From NCBI RefSeq assembly GCF_000355805.1, contig NZ_CM001837.1:137434-201433 (forward strand): a DNA stretch of 64,000 nucleotides, written 5' to 3'. The stretch comes from Dokdonia sp. PRO95 (GTDB taxonomy: Bacteria; Bacteroidota; Bacteroidia; Flavobacteriales; Flavobacteriaceae). The notes below the pieces were generated by a model, which worked only from the letters and a program-made list of their open reading frames with translations, had not been told where the DNA came from and ran no database searches. Both the position numbers and the translations under genes were made by a program. This document shows positions 1 through 7,855 of this stretch, one piece after another (position 1 is the first letter of the stretch; the number at the start of each line of letters is the position of its first letter).

Positions 1-1
1 C

Positions 2-1159
2 GAAGTGCAAGAGCAAATACTTGCACATATAGAAGGAACTATCTTAGGCCCAACGCTTGTGCACTTATCAATGAATGGTGCCTTTCATAAATATTTTATG
101 CAAGCCAGCTTTAAGCCTGAGGAGTTTCATGCAGATGGACAAAACTTTAAAAAGCTGCTAGATATGCTCTCCTATTTTGAACTTTTTAATAAAAAAGGAC
201 AGACCTACCAGTTTACAGACAAAGGACTATTTTTTGCAAAAAGAGCAAGCTCTTACGGAGTAACCGTATCTTACATACCTACCCTACGTAAACTTGATGA
301 TCTTATTTTTGGCGATGCATTGAGTGCAAAACACCATGGCGATGGAAACCAAGAAGGCCATGTAGATAGAGCTATGAATGTCTGGGGAAGTGGTGGTGCA
401 CATGCCACTTATTTTAAAGTGGTAGATACTATTATACTTGATATTTTCAATAAACCTCTAGACGAGCAACCTAAAGGGATATTAGATATGGGCTGTGGTA
501 ATGGTGCATTTTTAATTCACCTTTATAACCTCATCGAGCGTCACACTTTACGTGGTAAGCATCTAGATGAATACCCACTCATCCTTGTAGGAGCAGATTA
601 CAACCAAGCCGCCATAGACATTACTAAGCAAAACGTAATACAATCTGAAATCTGGGCAAAAGTAATGTGGGGAGATATAGGTGATCCAGAAAGACTAGCG
701 ACAGATTTAAAAGAAGAGTACGATATAACACTAGGAGATCTTCTCAATGTACGTTCTTTCTTAGATCACAATCGTGTTTGGAAAGCACCAGAGAAAAAGC
801 TTGAGCATGCAAGTAGATCAACAGGCGCATTTTCATATGAAGGAAAACGACTATCTAACAATGATGTGGAGGCGTCTCTTGCGGATCACTTTAGTAAGTG
901 GTCACCTTATGTAGGAAAACATGGATTACTGCTTATAGAATTACACAGTATCCCACCAGCGGTTGCTGCTCGTAATATAGGGCGTACTGCAGTTACAGCT
1001 TATGACGCTACACATGGATATTCTGATCAATATATTGTAGAAGTGCCAGTCTTTCATGATACACTTGCCGCTATTGGAATGAAAAGAGATGAAACCTTGA
1101 GTGCTAAGTTTCCAAATACAGAAGCAGCTACGGTAACGGTAAATCTTTTTAGACAATAG
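2..1159 (+). CDS. Class I SAM-dependent methyltransferase (5' end at window edge)
   Basis: A methyltransferase of unknown substrate. Residues 1-80, counted from the GTG at 5, look like a winged-helix or dimerisation region. A Rossmann methyltransferase core follows, with motif I (DMGCGNG, about residues 161-167), an acidic motif II (GADYN) and a GDIGDP stretch that could be motif III. The frame is open to the left edge, so the true start may lie upstream; GTG at 5 is the first start codon inside the window. The N-terminal helical layout resembles methyltransferases that act on small molecules or polyketides, but nothing here fixes the substrate. The next gene follows after 21 bases on the same strand and may be co-transcribed. 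The methyltransferase fold is secure, the function is not. Confidence 0.8.
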   Translation, partial: EVQEQILAHIEGTILGPTLVHLSMNGAFHKYFMQASFKPEEFHADGQNFKKLLDMLSYFELFNKKGQTYQFTDKGLFFAKRASSYGVTVSYIPTLRKLDDLIFGDALSAKHHGDGNQEGHVDRAMNVWGSGGAHATYFKVVDTIILDIFNKPLDEQPKGILDMGCGNGAFLIHLYNLIERHTLRGKHLDEYPLILVGADYNQAAIDITKQNVIQSEIWAKVMWGDIGDPERLATDLKEEYDITLGDLLNVRSFLDHNRVWKAPEKKLEHASRSTGAFSYEGKRLSNNDVEASLADHFSKWSPYVGKHGLLLIELHSIPPAVAARNIGRTAVTAYDATHGYSDQYIVEVPVFHDTLAAIGMKRDETLSAKFPNTEAATVTVNLFRQ

Positions 1160-1180
1160 TTTCTTTTATCTTTGCAGCCT

Positions 1181-1402
1181 ATGGAAGAGAAAAAAGCACA
1201 ACCTAACAATCCGCTGCACGGTGTGAAGCTTGCAGATATACTTGAATTTCTAGTTGAAAAATATGGCTGGAAGGAAATGAGCTTACAGGTAGATATCAAT
1301 TGCTTTAAAAAAGATCCTTCCATAAAATCTAGCTTAAAGTTTTTAAGAAGAACTCCATGGGCAAGGGAGAAAGTGGAGTATTTATACCTACAGTCTATAT
1401 AA
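1181..1402 (+). CDS. VF530/DUF2132 family small protein
   Basis: A 73-residue protein that matches the VF530 (DUF2132) family nearly end to end: the opening NNPLHGVKL, a central EKYGWKEM and the C-terminal [16 protein letters not shown] block are the family hallmarks. Members are small helical proteins, described as DNA-binding-like, with no settled role. I chose the ATG at 1181 over a TTG nine bases upstream because family members start just before the NNPLHG motif. It follows the methyltransferase closely, and a hairpin directly after its stop probably ends the transcript. Confidence 0.85.
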   Translation: MEEKKAQPNNPLHGVKLADILEFLVEKYGWKEMSLQVDINCFKKDPSIKSSLKFLRRTPWAREKVEYLYLQSI

Positions 1403-1405
1403 AGA

Positions 1406-1436
1406 AATAGCGCACTACTTTATATAGTGCGCTATT
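1406..1436 (+). terminator. Hairpin after the VF530 gene
   Basis: A 12-base stem (AATAGCGCACTA and its complement) around a 7-base loop, just after the stop codon. No strong T-run follows on the plus strand, so it is a weak intrinsic terminator or a 3'-end stabilising hairpin. Confidence 0.55.
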
Positions 1437-1446
1437 AATCATCCAC

Positions 1447-1475
1447 AAAAAAAAACACTACTCTTAAACAGTAGT
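1447..1475 (-). terminator. Terminator overlapping the stop codon of the VWA gene
   Basis: On the minus strand a 6-base stem (ACTACT/AGTAGT) with a 7-base loop is followed by nine T. The upstream arm lies in the last codons of the VWA gene and its TAA falls in the loop, so the terminator is built into the coding end. Confidence 0.6.
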
Positions 1476-2918
1476 TTGCACACCTGCATACTGCTCTATT
1501 AATCGTACCATTAAATCATTAAGTTTTTCTACTTTAAAACTTTCTGTAGTGGCTTCTATGTGATCATTTCCTATACCACTATCATCAGTTAAGAACACAT
1601 ATGTTCCATTAGTTGACACACTAAAAGACCTCATTAAAAACTCTACTTCTTTATTTGCTCCACTGGCAACTACTGGAATAATTTTTATACCCTGCTCTTT
1701 TGCTTTTGCAATTTGACTTTTAATCATGGCAACGTTTTCTTGATTAAAATGAGGCGGAGCATCTAGCATCAAAAAGAGTATCCTAGCCTTTGCTTTCTCG
1801 TTCCATGACTGTGACAATGATACCTTAAGCGCCTCCTCTACTGCTTCTTCATAATCTCCACCTCCAGCTGCATGCTGCGACGAAAGGAAGTCTTTTACTT
1901 CATTTACATCGCTGCTAAAATCTATTGTACGAGTTACATAATCATCACCATGGTCTCTGTACACCGTAAGCGCTACTCTCTTTTGTTCAACACTCGTATC
2001 TATCCTATTCATTATATTTTTGAGTTCTGACTTGAGATATGCAATCTCATCACCCATGGAACCTGTAGCATCAACTGCAAATAATATATCGATAGCATTA
2101 CTAGCTTGATGTTCATGAATTGTAAAAGAGACTTGTTTCTGATTTCTAGAGATTTTCTTTCCTTCTATCTCACCACTGTAATACAGTTGCACTAGATAAG
2201 TATCAGTTGGACTATATTTTCCTTTAAACAGCATACTCATTCCTGATGTATCTGTCATTCCTTTCATCAAGAGGTTATTATTTTTATAAAGAGCAACACC
2301 TACGTTTGCTACTGGCAGTCCGCTGTTATCCGTTACTTGTATATCAGTTCTACCATCATGATTAAATCCCCACTTCATTGCAATTTCCTTTGCTTCTCCG
2401 GAGTTGTAGATTTTCACAAACTCAGCGTATTTCTCTACATCATTTATTTCACCAGCTGTTAGTTGGCCATACGCAGGATCATTCTGAGAAATTCCAGAAG
2501 AAGGTTTGCCATCCGTAATATGTATTCCAGCAACTTTCCCTTCAAGTTTTGAAGAAACGGTAGAAACAGCATATCCTAATGCTTTCTTCTCTCTTCTTAC
2601 ACCCATGGCTGTAACCACGACTTCATCTAACTCACTACTGTATTCTAAAATGACATTTATAGTAGTCTGAGAATTAACAGGAATCTCTTTTGAATTATAG
2701 CCAACGTAGGTAAAGACTAATGTATCTGTAGCAGCAGCTTTAATCTCGTAGTTCCCATTAAAGTCGGACACAGCGCCTATCTCACTGTTTTTTACGAGAA
2801 CATTAGCTCCTGGAAGAGGTTCGCCATCATTTGATACGTTTCCTGAAATAATTATTTCTTGTGCTTGTACTCCTAGTATAAAAAGGAGCAGCATTATGAA
2901 TGTGCTAAGTGTTTTCAT
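1464..2918 (-). CDS. Secreted protein: SusC-like leader fused to a von Willebrand factor A domain
   Basis: A 484-residue exported protein. Residues 1-19 are a Sec signal peptide. Residues 22-100 form a carboxypeptidase-regulatory-like beta domain (GNYEIKA, FTYVGY), followed by ELDEVVVTAMGVRREKKALG, the junction normally seen between the N-terminal extension and the plug of SusC/TonB receptors. No barrel follows. Instead there is an Ig-like stretch (about 190-260) and a VWA domain from about residue 276 to the end, with a MIDAS motif DATGS at 283-287. The protein is probably a surface or periplasmic binding/adhesion protein whose leader derives from a TonB-receptor architecture. A hexanucleotide tract lies 100 bases upstream of the start. 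The VWA call is firm; the role is unknown. Confidence 0.8.
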   Translation of the reverse strand: MKTLSTFIMLLLFILGVQAQEIIISGNVSNDGEPLPGANVLVKNSEIGAVSDFNGNYEIKAAATDTLVFTYVGYNSKEIPVNSQTTINVILEYSSELDEVVVTAMGVRREKKALGYAVSTVSSKLEGKVAGIHITDGKPSSGISQNDPAYGQLTAGEINDVEKYAEFVKIYNSGEAKEIAMKWGFNHDGRTDIQVTDNSGLPVANVGVALYKNNNLLMKGMTDTSGMSMLFKGKYSPTDTYLVQLYYSGEIEGKKISRNQKQVSFTIHEHQASNAIDILFAVDATGSMGDEIAYLKSELKNIMNRIDTSVEQKRVALTVYRDHGDDYVTRTIDFSSDVNEVKDFLSSQHAAGGGDYEEAVEEALKVSLSQSWNEKAKARILFLMLDAPPHFNQENVAMIKSQIAKAKEQGIKIIPVVASGANKEVEFLMRSFSVSTNGTYVFLTDDSGIGNDHIEATTESFKVEKLNDLMVRLIEQYAGVQTTV

Positions 2919-3018
2919 ATCCTTTGGTTTTTAATTATGAGGTGAAATTAGAGTAGACACCACCTTTTAAAAACCTAGATTGAGGGAACAGGATGTTTGA
3001 GTGAGGGAAGTAACCCTT

Positions 3019-3098
3019 AAGTTGAAGTTGAAGTTGAAGTTGAAGTTGAAGTTGAAGTTGAAGTTGAAGTTGAAGTTGAAGTTGAAGTTGAAGTTGAA
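3019..3098. repeat. Hexanucleotide tandem repeat (AAGTTG, about 13 copies)
   Basis: Eighty bases of uninterrupted AAGTTG units (TTCAAC on the minus strand), without a single mismatch. The tract lies between mazG and the VWA gene, about 100 bases upstream of the VWA start codon, so it is in that gene's leader or promoter region. Perfect short tandem repeats of this length are prone to slippage. Copy changes of six bases would alter spacing rather than a reading frame. Confidence 0.95.
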
Positions 3099-3173
3099 TA
3101 TTAATTAAAATTCCTTCCGGAAACATAATACACCAAACTCAAAAAGAAATGTAAACACATTGCTATAAACCAA

Positions 3174-3950
3174 TTACAACTTCTTAGCCTCCTCCCAAAA
3201 AGCGTCCATTTCGGCAAGCGTCATGTCTGAAAGGTCTTTATTAAGTTCTTTGGCCTTACCTTCTAAGTACTGAAAGCGTTTTATAAATTTCTTATTGGTG
3301 CGCTCTAGTGCGCTTTCTGGATCTACTTTTAAGAAGCGGGCGTAGTTAATCATTGAAAAGAGTACATCACCTAACTCGGCTTCAATCTTTTCTTGATTGT
3401 TTTCATTTACTTCGTGCTGTAGCTCCTCAAGTTCTTCTTGCACTTTTTCAAAAACCTGCTGTGGTTCTTCCCAGTCAAAACCTACACCTGCTACTTTATC
3501 TTGAATTCGGCTAGCTTTTACTAGTGCGGGTAATCCCTTTGGCACACCTTCTAGTACAGACTTCTTACCTTCTTTAAGCTTAAGCTTTTCCCAGTTGCGC
3601 TCCACCTCTTTTGCGTCGGCAACATCTATATCTCCATAAATATGAGGATGGCGAGAAATAAGTTTATCTGAAATACTGTTTGCAACATCTGCGATATCAA
3701 AGTCCTTGGTCTCGCTTCCTATTTTGGCATAGAATACAATGTGTAATAAGAGATCTCCAAGCTCCTTTTTTACTTCTTCTAGATCATTATCTAGTATGGC
3801 GTCGCCTAGCTCATAAGTCTCCTCTATGGTAAGATGGCGCAGGCTCTCCATCGTTTGTTTTTTATCCCAAGGACAACCTACGCGTAGCTCATCCATTATG
3901 GTTAGTAATCTATCAAAGGCTTGTAATTGTGTTTCTCTTGTATTCATCAT
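3174..3950 (-). CDS. mazG: Nucleoside triphosphate pyrophosphohydrolase MazG
   Basis: Hydrolyses (d)NTPs to monophosphates and pyrophosphate, a house-cleaning activity in the cytosol. The 258 residues hold two MazG all-alpha domains. The first carries EETYELGDAI with ELGDLLLH downstream (about residues 38-72), the second EELEELQHE and AELGDVLFSM (about 170-200). The acidic EExxE and ExxD patterns are the Mg2+ ligands known for the family. Length and two-domain layout match typical bacterial MazG. Two ATGs are adjacent (3950 and 3947); either could be used. A terminator hairpin and a palindrome copy separate it from DUF5606 upstream, so it probably has its own promoter. Confidence 0.95.
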   Translation of the reverse strand: MMNTRETQLQAFDRLLTIMDELRVGCPWDKKQTMESLRHLTIEETYELGDAILDNDLEEVKKELGDLLLHIVFYAKIGSETKDFDIADVANSISDKLISRHPHIYGDIDVADAKEVERNWEKLKLKEGKKSVLEGVPKGLPALVKASRIQDKVAGVGFDWEEPQQVFEKVQEELEELQHEVNENNQEKIEAELGDVLFSMINYARFLKVDPESALERTNKKFIKRFQYLEGKAKELNKDLSDMTLAEMDAFWEEAKKL

Positions 3951-4027
3951 CCCTTGTGTAAGTGTAGCGGCAACTATTTGCTGTTGTCACCTCTATTCAG
4001 TGTTATTTACAGTATTCTGGTTTGGCA

Positions 4028-4043
4028 CATTTTCGCGAAAGCG
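4028..4043. repeat. TTTCGCGAAA palindrome, one-armed form
   Basis: Core TTTCGCGAAA with a GCG arm only on the right; the left side reads AT, the pattern seen in all one-armed copies. Intergenic, between mazG and DUF5606. Confidence 0.9.
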
Positions 4044-4060
4044 TAACCACCATTAAAACT

Positions 4061-4096
4061 AAAAAAGCCTTTACACATAAACTGTAAAGGCTTTTT
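4061..4096 (-). terminator. Intrinsic terminator between DUF5606 and mazG
   Basis: The 14-base arm AAAAAGCCTTTACA pairs with TGTAAAGGCTTTTT across a 7-base loop, with A/T runs on both sides. It sits 22 bases past the end of the DUF5606 gene and should end the ruvX-def-DUF5606 transcript. It could work in either direction. Confidence 0.85.
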
Positions 4097-4117
4097 AATA
4101 TTATAAAAAGTTATGCA

Positions 4118-4543
4118 CTATTCCTCTTCTTCGCTTGCTGCTGCAGGAGCTGCTGGCGCTTCAAAATTGAGCATATCTTTTGCTTGTAAGATGTTGTACC
4201 ACTGTACTACCTTTTTGATGTCACTAGCATACACACGATCCTCATCATAATCTGGAACTACGTTAAAGAAAAACTCTTCAAGTTCATCTTTTGACACTTT
4301 ATGATTAATAGTAGGTGCTCCGTTTTCTTTATCTTTTATAGCTTGTAATACCTCTCTCAGTGGCTTTTCTTCACTTAGGGTATAGATAGCAATTTCTGAA
4401 AGTACACTTACATTATGACGAATACCTACAGTAATTCTCTTACCATCTACAAGAGATTCTGCCACAAAACCACTACGTGTTTGCTTCTTTAACTCATATA
4501 TTCCAGGCTTTCCAGCGATTGCAATTACTTTATCTAAACTCAT
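4118..4543 (-). CDS. DUF5606 family protein
   Basis: A 141-residue cytosolic protein of a Bacteroidota-restricted family with no established function. The N-terminus (MSLDKVIAIAGKPG) and the middle (FFNVVPDYDEDRVY, then DIKKVVQWYN) match what I recall of DUF5606 members. The N-terminal half looks like a small beta domain, the C-terminal half is helical, and the tail is rich in Ala and Glu. It follows def by 99 bases in a conserved block with ruvX and def, which hints at a house-keeping role in translation or nucleic-acid upkeep, but this is guilt by association only. Confidence 0.8.
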   Translation of the reverse strand: MSLDKVIAIAGKPGIYELKKQTRSGFVAESLVDGKRITVGIRHNVSVLSEIAIYTLSEEKPLREVLQAIKDKENGAPTINHKVSKDELEEFFFNVVPDYDEDRVYASDIKKVVQWYNILQAKDMLNFEAPAAPAAASEEEE

Positions 4544-4642
4544 ATGTTATTAAAATTGGGTGGCAAAGATGCACTTTGCGATACTTATTTACAAATTTTG
4601 TTTGCAAGGATTTGTTAATCTTCACAGAAGACCTTGAGAATA

Positions 4643-5233
4643 CTAGCGTTTTTTTGATGCAGCCGGAAAACGCATACGATATTCTGCACTGCACTTCCCT
4701 TTTGAGATATTTGCGAGCTTCCCTTTTATTAAGCGTTTTTTAAGACTAGAGAGTTTATCTGTAAAAAGTATACCATCTATGTGGTCATACTCGTGCTGTA
4801 TCACACGTGCTATAAGACCATCATAAGTCTCTGTATGCTCTTTAAAGTTTTCGTCTTGATACTTGATGGTTACCGTAGGCTTTCTAAAAACATCTTCGTT
4901 TATACCAGGTATGCTCAGGCACCCTTCAGAAAAAGCCCACTCCTCGCCTTCTTCTTCTAGAATCTCTGCATTGATAAAGGTTTTCTTAAAGCTAGATAGC
5001 TGCTTTTGCTCCTCTGCTGTAAAGCTCTCATCATCTGCAAATGGTGTTGTATCTACAAGAAAGATGCGTATAGGTAATCCCACTTGTGGTGCTGCAAGGC
5101 CTACGCCGTGCGCTCCATACATTGTCTCATACATATTCTCAAGGAGCTCACTAAGATTAGGATACTCTGGAGTAATGTCTTTTGCCTTTTTCTTAAGCAC
5201 GGGACTTCCGTATGCTACTATAGGTAATATCAT
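4643..5233 (-). CDS. def: Peptide deformylase
   Basis: Removes the formyl group from the initiator methionine of new proteins. The 196 residues contain all three signature motifs: GVGLAAPQVG (43-52), EGCLSIPG (103-110, metal ligand Cys105) and HEYDH (147-151, metal ligands His147 and His151, catalytic Glu148). An insertion between motifs I and II and a basic C-terminal tail are common in Bacteroidota enzymes. The start is two bases after the ruvX stop, so the two genes are almost certainly co-transcribed and translationally coupled. Confidence 0.97.
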   Translation of the reverse strand: MILPIVAYGSPVLKKKAKDITPEYPNLSELLENMYETMYGAHGVGLAAPQVGLPIRIFLVDTTPFADDESFTAEEQKQLSSFKKTFINAEILEEEGEEWAFSEGCLSIPGINEDVFRKPTVTIKYQDENFKEHTETYDGLIARVIQHEYDHIDGILFTDKLSSLKKRLIKGKLANISKGKCSAEYRMRFPAASKKR

Positions 5234-5235
5234 AT

Positions 5236-5646
5236 CTATTTATTATACAGGTAATCCTGCAGTATAATGGTTGCACTTATTTGATCTACAAGTGCTTTGT
5301 TTTGTCTTTTCTTTTTACCGATGCCGCTATCTAGCATAGTCTGGAAAGCCATCTTTGAGGTAAAACGTTCATCTTGCCTAATGATTTCAAGCTCGGGATG
5401 TTTTTTTTCTACGCTTTCGCGAAAGCGTACAATATCTACCTCTACATCACTCGCCTCATTATTCATGCGCTTAGGCTCACCTATCACCATAGCCTCCACT
5501 TTCTCTTCTGAAAGATATTTCTTTAAAAATGTAAAGATATCCTTAGTATCAACAGTTGTAAGACCAGAAGCGATCATTTGCAACTCATCTGTCACTGCAA
5601 TACCAGTGCGCTTTGTTCCATAATCTATTGCAATGATGCGTGCCAT
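5236..5646 (-). CDS. ruvX: Holliday junction resolvase-like YqgF/RuvX
   Basis: A 136-residue RNase H-fold protein of the YqgF/RuvX family, linked to pre-16S rRNA 5'-end processing and proposed to act as a resolvase. The N-terminal ARIIAIDYGTKRTGIAV carries the first catalytic Asp, VIGEPKRMN matches the family GxP loop, and ERFTSKMA and ALVDQISATIILQDYL complete the conserved pattern. It heads the ruvX-def-DUF5606 run. A full copy of the TTTCGCGAAA palindrome lies inside the coding frame and encodes the residues RFRES. Confidence 0.95.
   Translation of the reverse strand: MARIIAIDYGTKRTGIAVTDELQMIASGLTTVDTKDIFTFLKKYLSEEKVEAMVIGEPKRMNNEASDVEVDIVRFRESVEKKHPELEIIRQDERFTSKMAFQTMLDSGIGKKKRQNKALVDQISATIILQDYLYNK
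5412..5427. repeat. TTTCGCGAAA palindrome inside ruvX
   Basis: A two-armed copy (ACGC and GCGT arms) in the ruvX coding frame, read as RFRES on the minus strand. It is one of three coding copies in the window. Confidence 0.9.
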
Positions 5647-5957
5647 CTATAAAATTTGGTGCAAAAATAAGGAAAAACGAGCTATAAGATTGCTCGTCGT
5701 AGCGGCTTTCGTTGTTACTTCACTTTATCAATATAAAAAATCCACACTCAATGAACTTATATTTGAAGAAGTAAGTGAGCTTCTCTAGCAGGCTAAGGTT
5801 TATACCGTTGTTTTATATATAACAACAAACTGCAAACTTGTTTCCTTTTTGACACCTTGGTAATTGTTAAAAAAGCAATTGAAACTTTATCTTTGAACTC
5901 CGTTAATGACTACTGAGAGACTTATTAATATCTCTCTCGGCGTTTAAAAATTATCAA
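5647..5957. other. Divergent intergenic region between ruvX and dapD
   Basis: A gene-free stretch of 311 bases that must hold promoters in both directions. The only element I can place is the dapD promoter at 5864-5895. No hairpin, repeat copy or RNA gene was recognised in the rest. Confidence 0.5.
5864..5895 (+). promoter_or_regulatory. Candidate Bacteroidota promoter of dapD
   Basis: TTG at 5864-5866 and TATCTTTG at 5888-5895, separated by 21 bases. This fits the Bacteroidota consensus TTTG-N19(+/-2)-TAnnTTTG. It leaves a leader of about 55 bases before the dapD ATG. Confidence 0.6.
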
Positions 5958-6773
5958 ATGACACAACTTAGAAATATCATCGAAGAGGCGTGGGAAGATC
6001 GCTCACACCTTACAAATCCAGTTACTATTAATGCAATACGAGAAGTAGTAGACATGCTAGACCGCGGTACACTACGCGTAGCAGAACCTACTGACGACGG
6101 ATGGCAAGTAAATGAATGGGTGAAAAAAGCCGTTGTACTTTATTTTCCCATCCAAAAAATGGAAACACTTGAGGCTGGTATTTTTGAGTATCATGACAAA
6201 ATTCCATTAAAAAAGGACTTTGCAAATCGTGGTATTCGCGTAGTGCCTAATGCAGTGGCACGTCACGGAGCTTATATCTCTAAAGGCGTAATCCTTATGC
6301 CAAGTTATGTAAACATAGGAGCTTATGTAGATGAGGGAACTATGGTGGATACATGGGCAACCGTAGGAAGTTGTGCGCAAATAGGTAAAAACGTACACCT
6401 AAGTGGTGGTGTAGGTATAGGTGGTGTTTTAGAACCACTACAAGCATCTCCAGTTATCATAGAAGATGGTGCTTTTATAGGATCTAGATGTATCGTAGTA
6501 GAAGGTGTACACGTTGAGAAAGAAGCTGTTTTAGGAGCAAACGTAGTACTTACTATGAGCACAAAGATTATAGATGTAACAGGTGATGAGCCTGTAGAAA
6601 TGAAAGGACGTGTACCTGCAAGATCTGTAGTAATACCTGGAAGTTACACTAAGAAATTTGCTGCAGGAGAGTACCAAGTTCCTTGTGCATTAATCATAGG
6701 GAAACGTAAAGAAAGTACTAACAAAAAGACATCACTTAACGATGCCTTAAGAGAGTATGACGTAGCGGTATAA
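5958..6773 (+). CDS. dapD: 2,3,4,5-tetrahydropyridine-2,6-dicarboxylate N-succinyltransferase
   Basis: Transfers succinyl from succinyl-CoA to tetrahydrodipicolinate in the succinylase branch of lysine and meso-diaminopimelate synthesis. The 271-residue length is typical. An N-terminal helical domain (1-100) precedes a left-handed beta-helix built of hexapeptide repeats from about residue 105 (for example MVDTWATVGSCAQIGKN and GVGIGGV), and the C-terminal part has the family's PCALIIGKRKEST segment. It has its own promoter. The Stealth gene starts one base after its stop, an odd pairing of cell-wall precursor and surface-polysaccharide genes. Confidence 0.97.
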   Translation: MTQLRNIIEEAWEDRSHLTNPVTINAIREVVDMLDRGTLRVAEPTDDGWQVNEWVKKAVVLYFPIQKMETLEAGIFEYHDKIPLKKDFANRGIRVVPNAVARHGAYISKGVILMPSYVNIGAYVDEGTMVDTWATVGSCAQIGKNVHLSGGVGIGGVLEPLQASPVIIEDGAFIGSRCIVVEGVHVEKEAVLGANVVLTMSTKIIDVTGDEPVEMKGRVPARSVVIPGSYTKKFAAGEYQVPCALIIGKRKESTNKKTSLNDALREYDVAV

Positions 6774-6774
6774 T

Positions 6775-7776
6775 ATGACAACGGAGCAGACTAATGATAT
6801 TCAAATAGATGCAGTTATTACATGGGTTAATGGTGATGACTTAACATGGCAGCACAAAATCAACACCTATCTTGCTACTAAGATTGATTTCTCTAAAAAA
6901 GCAGAAAGCACTCGCTATAATGCGATAGGCGAAGTGCAGATTGCAATAGCATCGATTATCAAGTTTGCTCCGTTTATAAAAAACATATACCTAGTTACCG
7001 ACAACCAAGTACCACAAGGCTTTGACAGACTATGTACAAAGGCCCAAGAACATGGAGTTAACCTAGAAATTATAGATCATACGGTAATTTTTAGAGGCTA
7101 CGAGGAGTCTTTACCGAGCTTTAACTCTATCTCTATAGAAGTTATGCTCTATAGAATCCCAAACCTGTCTGAGCACTTTATAGTTTTTAATGATGATTTT
7201 TTCCTAATGAGAGCTACCGCTCCCGAAGATTTTTTTATCAATGGAATGCCCGTATTGCGCGGCTCATGGGAAAAATTTAATGAAGACAGAACACTTAGAG
7301 TTTACTTTCAGAAGCTACTCAAGCTTATAGGGAAAGCACCAGACCCTAATAGAACAAGCTTTAAAAGACTACAGCAACAAAGCGCTATGCTAGCTGGCAC
7401 AAAGAAGTATGTGAGAAGATATCACACCCCTATGAGTGTAAGAAAATCTACGCTAGTTGATTATTTTAACGAACATGAGGACTTGCTCAAAAAGAATATT
7501 TCATTTAGGTTCCGCGATAAGAGTCAGTTTTTACTGTCTTCCCTATCTGAGCATCTCGAAATTAAAAAGGGAACCTTTCACTACTCAAAAGACACGCGAC
7601 TAACTTATTTCAGATCTTACAAGAAACCTTCAAGTGTAAAAAAGAAGTTGGCTCAATTTATAGAAGATCCATCTAAAATATTTGTAACCTTCCAGAGCTT
7701 AGAAAGAGCAGATCCTGCTTTACTTGCACATATTAAAAACTGGATATCTAGTAGACTAGATCAAGATCTCAGCTAG
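6775..7776 (+). CDS. Stealth-family sugar-phosphate transferase
   Basis: Stealth proteins transfer sugar-1-phosphate units when phosphate-linked capsular or surface polysaccharides are made. The 333-residue protein begins with the conserved region 1 signature (IDAVITWVNGDD, residues 11-22). Conserved region 2 is at 116-144 and includes HFIVFNDDFFL, and a later YHTPMSVRKSTLVD stretch fits region 3 with its PxPM-like pattern. No signal peptide or membrane segment is visible, so it is cytosolic or peripheral. It starts one base after dapD, which implies one transcript. Two glycosyltransferase genes lie convergently downstream, so this is probably a small surface-glycan locus. Confidence 0.88.
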   Translation: MTTEQTNDIQIDAVITWVNGDDLTWQHKINTYLATKIDFSKKAESTRYNAIGEVQIAIASIIKFAPFIKNIYLVTDNQVPQGFDRLCTKAQEHGVNLEIIDHTVIFRGYEESLPSFNSISIEVMLYRIPNLSEHFIVFNDDFFLMRATAPEDFFINGMPVLRGSWEKFNEDRTLRVYFQKLLKLIGKAPDPNRTSFKRLQQQSAMLAGTKKYVRRYHTPMSVRKSTLVDYFNEHEDLLKKNISFRFRDKSQFLLSSLSEHLEIKKGTFHYSKDTRLTYFRSYKKPSSVKKKLAQFIEDPSKIFVTFQSLERADPALLAHIKNWISSRLDQDLS

Positions 7777-7855
7777 AAAATTATTTTTTGATAGATAAAT
7801 GCTACTTTCCATGCAAAGTCATGGAGAGACAAATCCATGATTCACAAAAAGATCC

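Noticed and set aside
2935-3126. Minus-strand frame with a Leu-Gln repeat
   Set aside because: It is only the translation of the hexanucleotide tract and has no start context or homology.
7808-7825. Hairpin between the Stealth and glycosyltransferase genes as a terminator
   Set aside because: A 6-base stem with no T-run on either strand; too weak to call.
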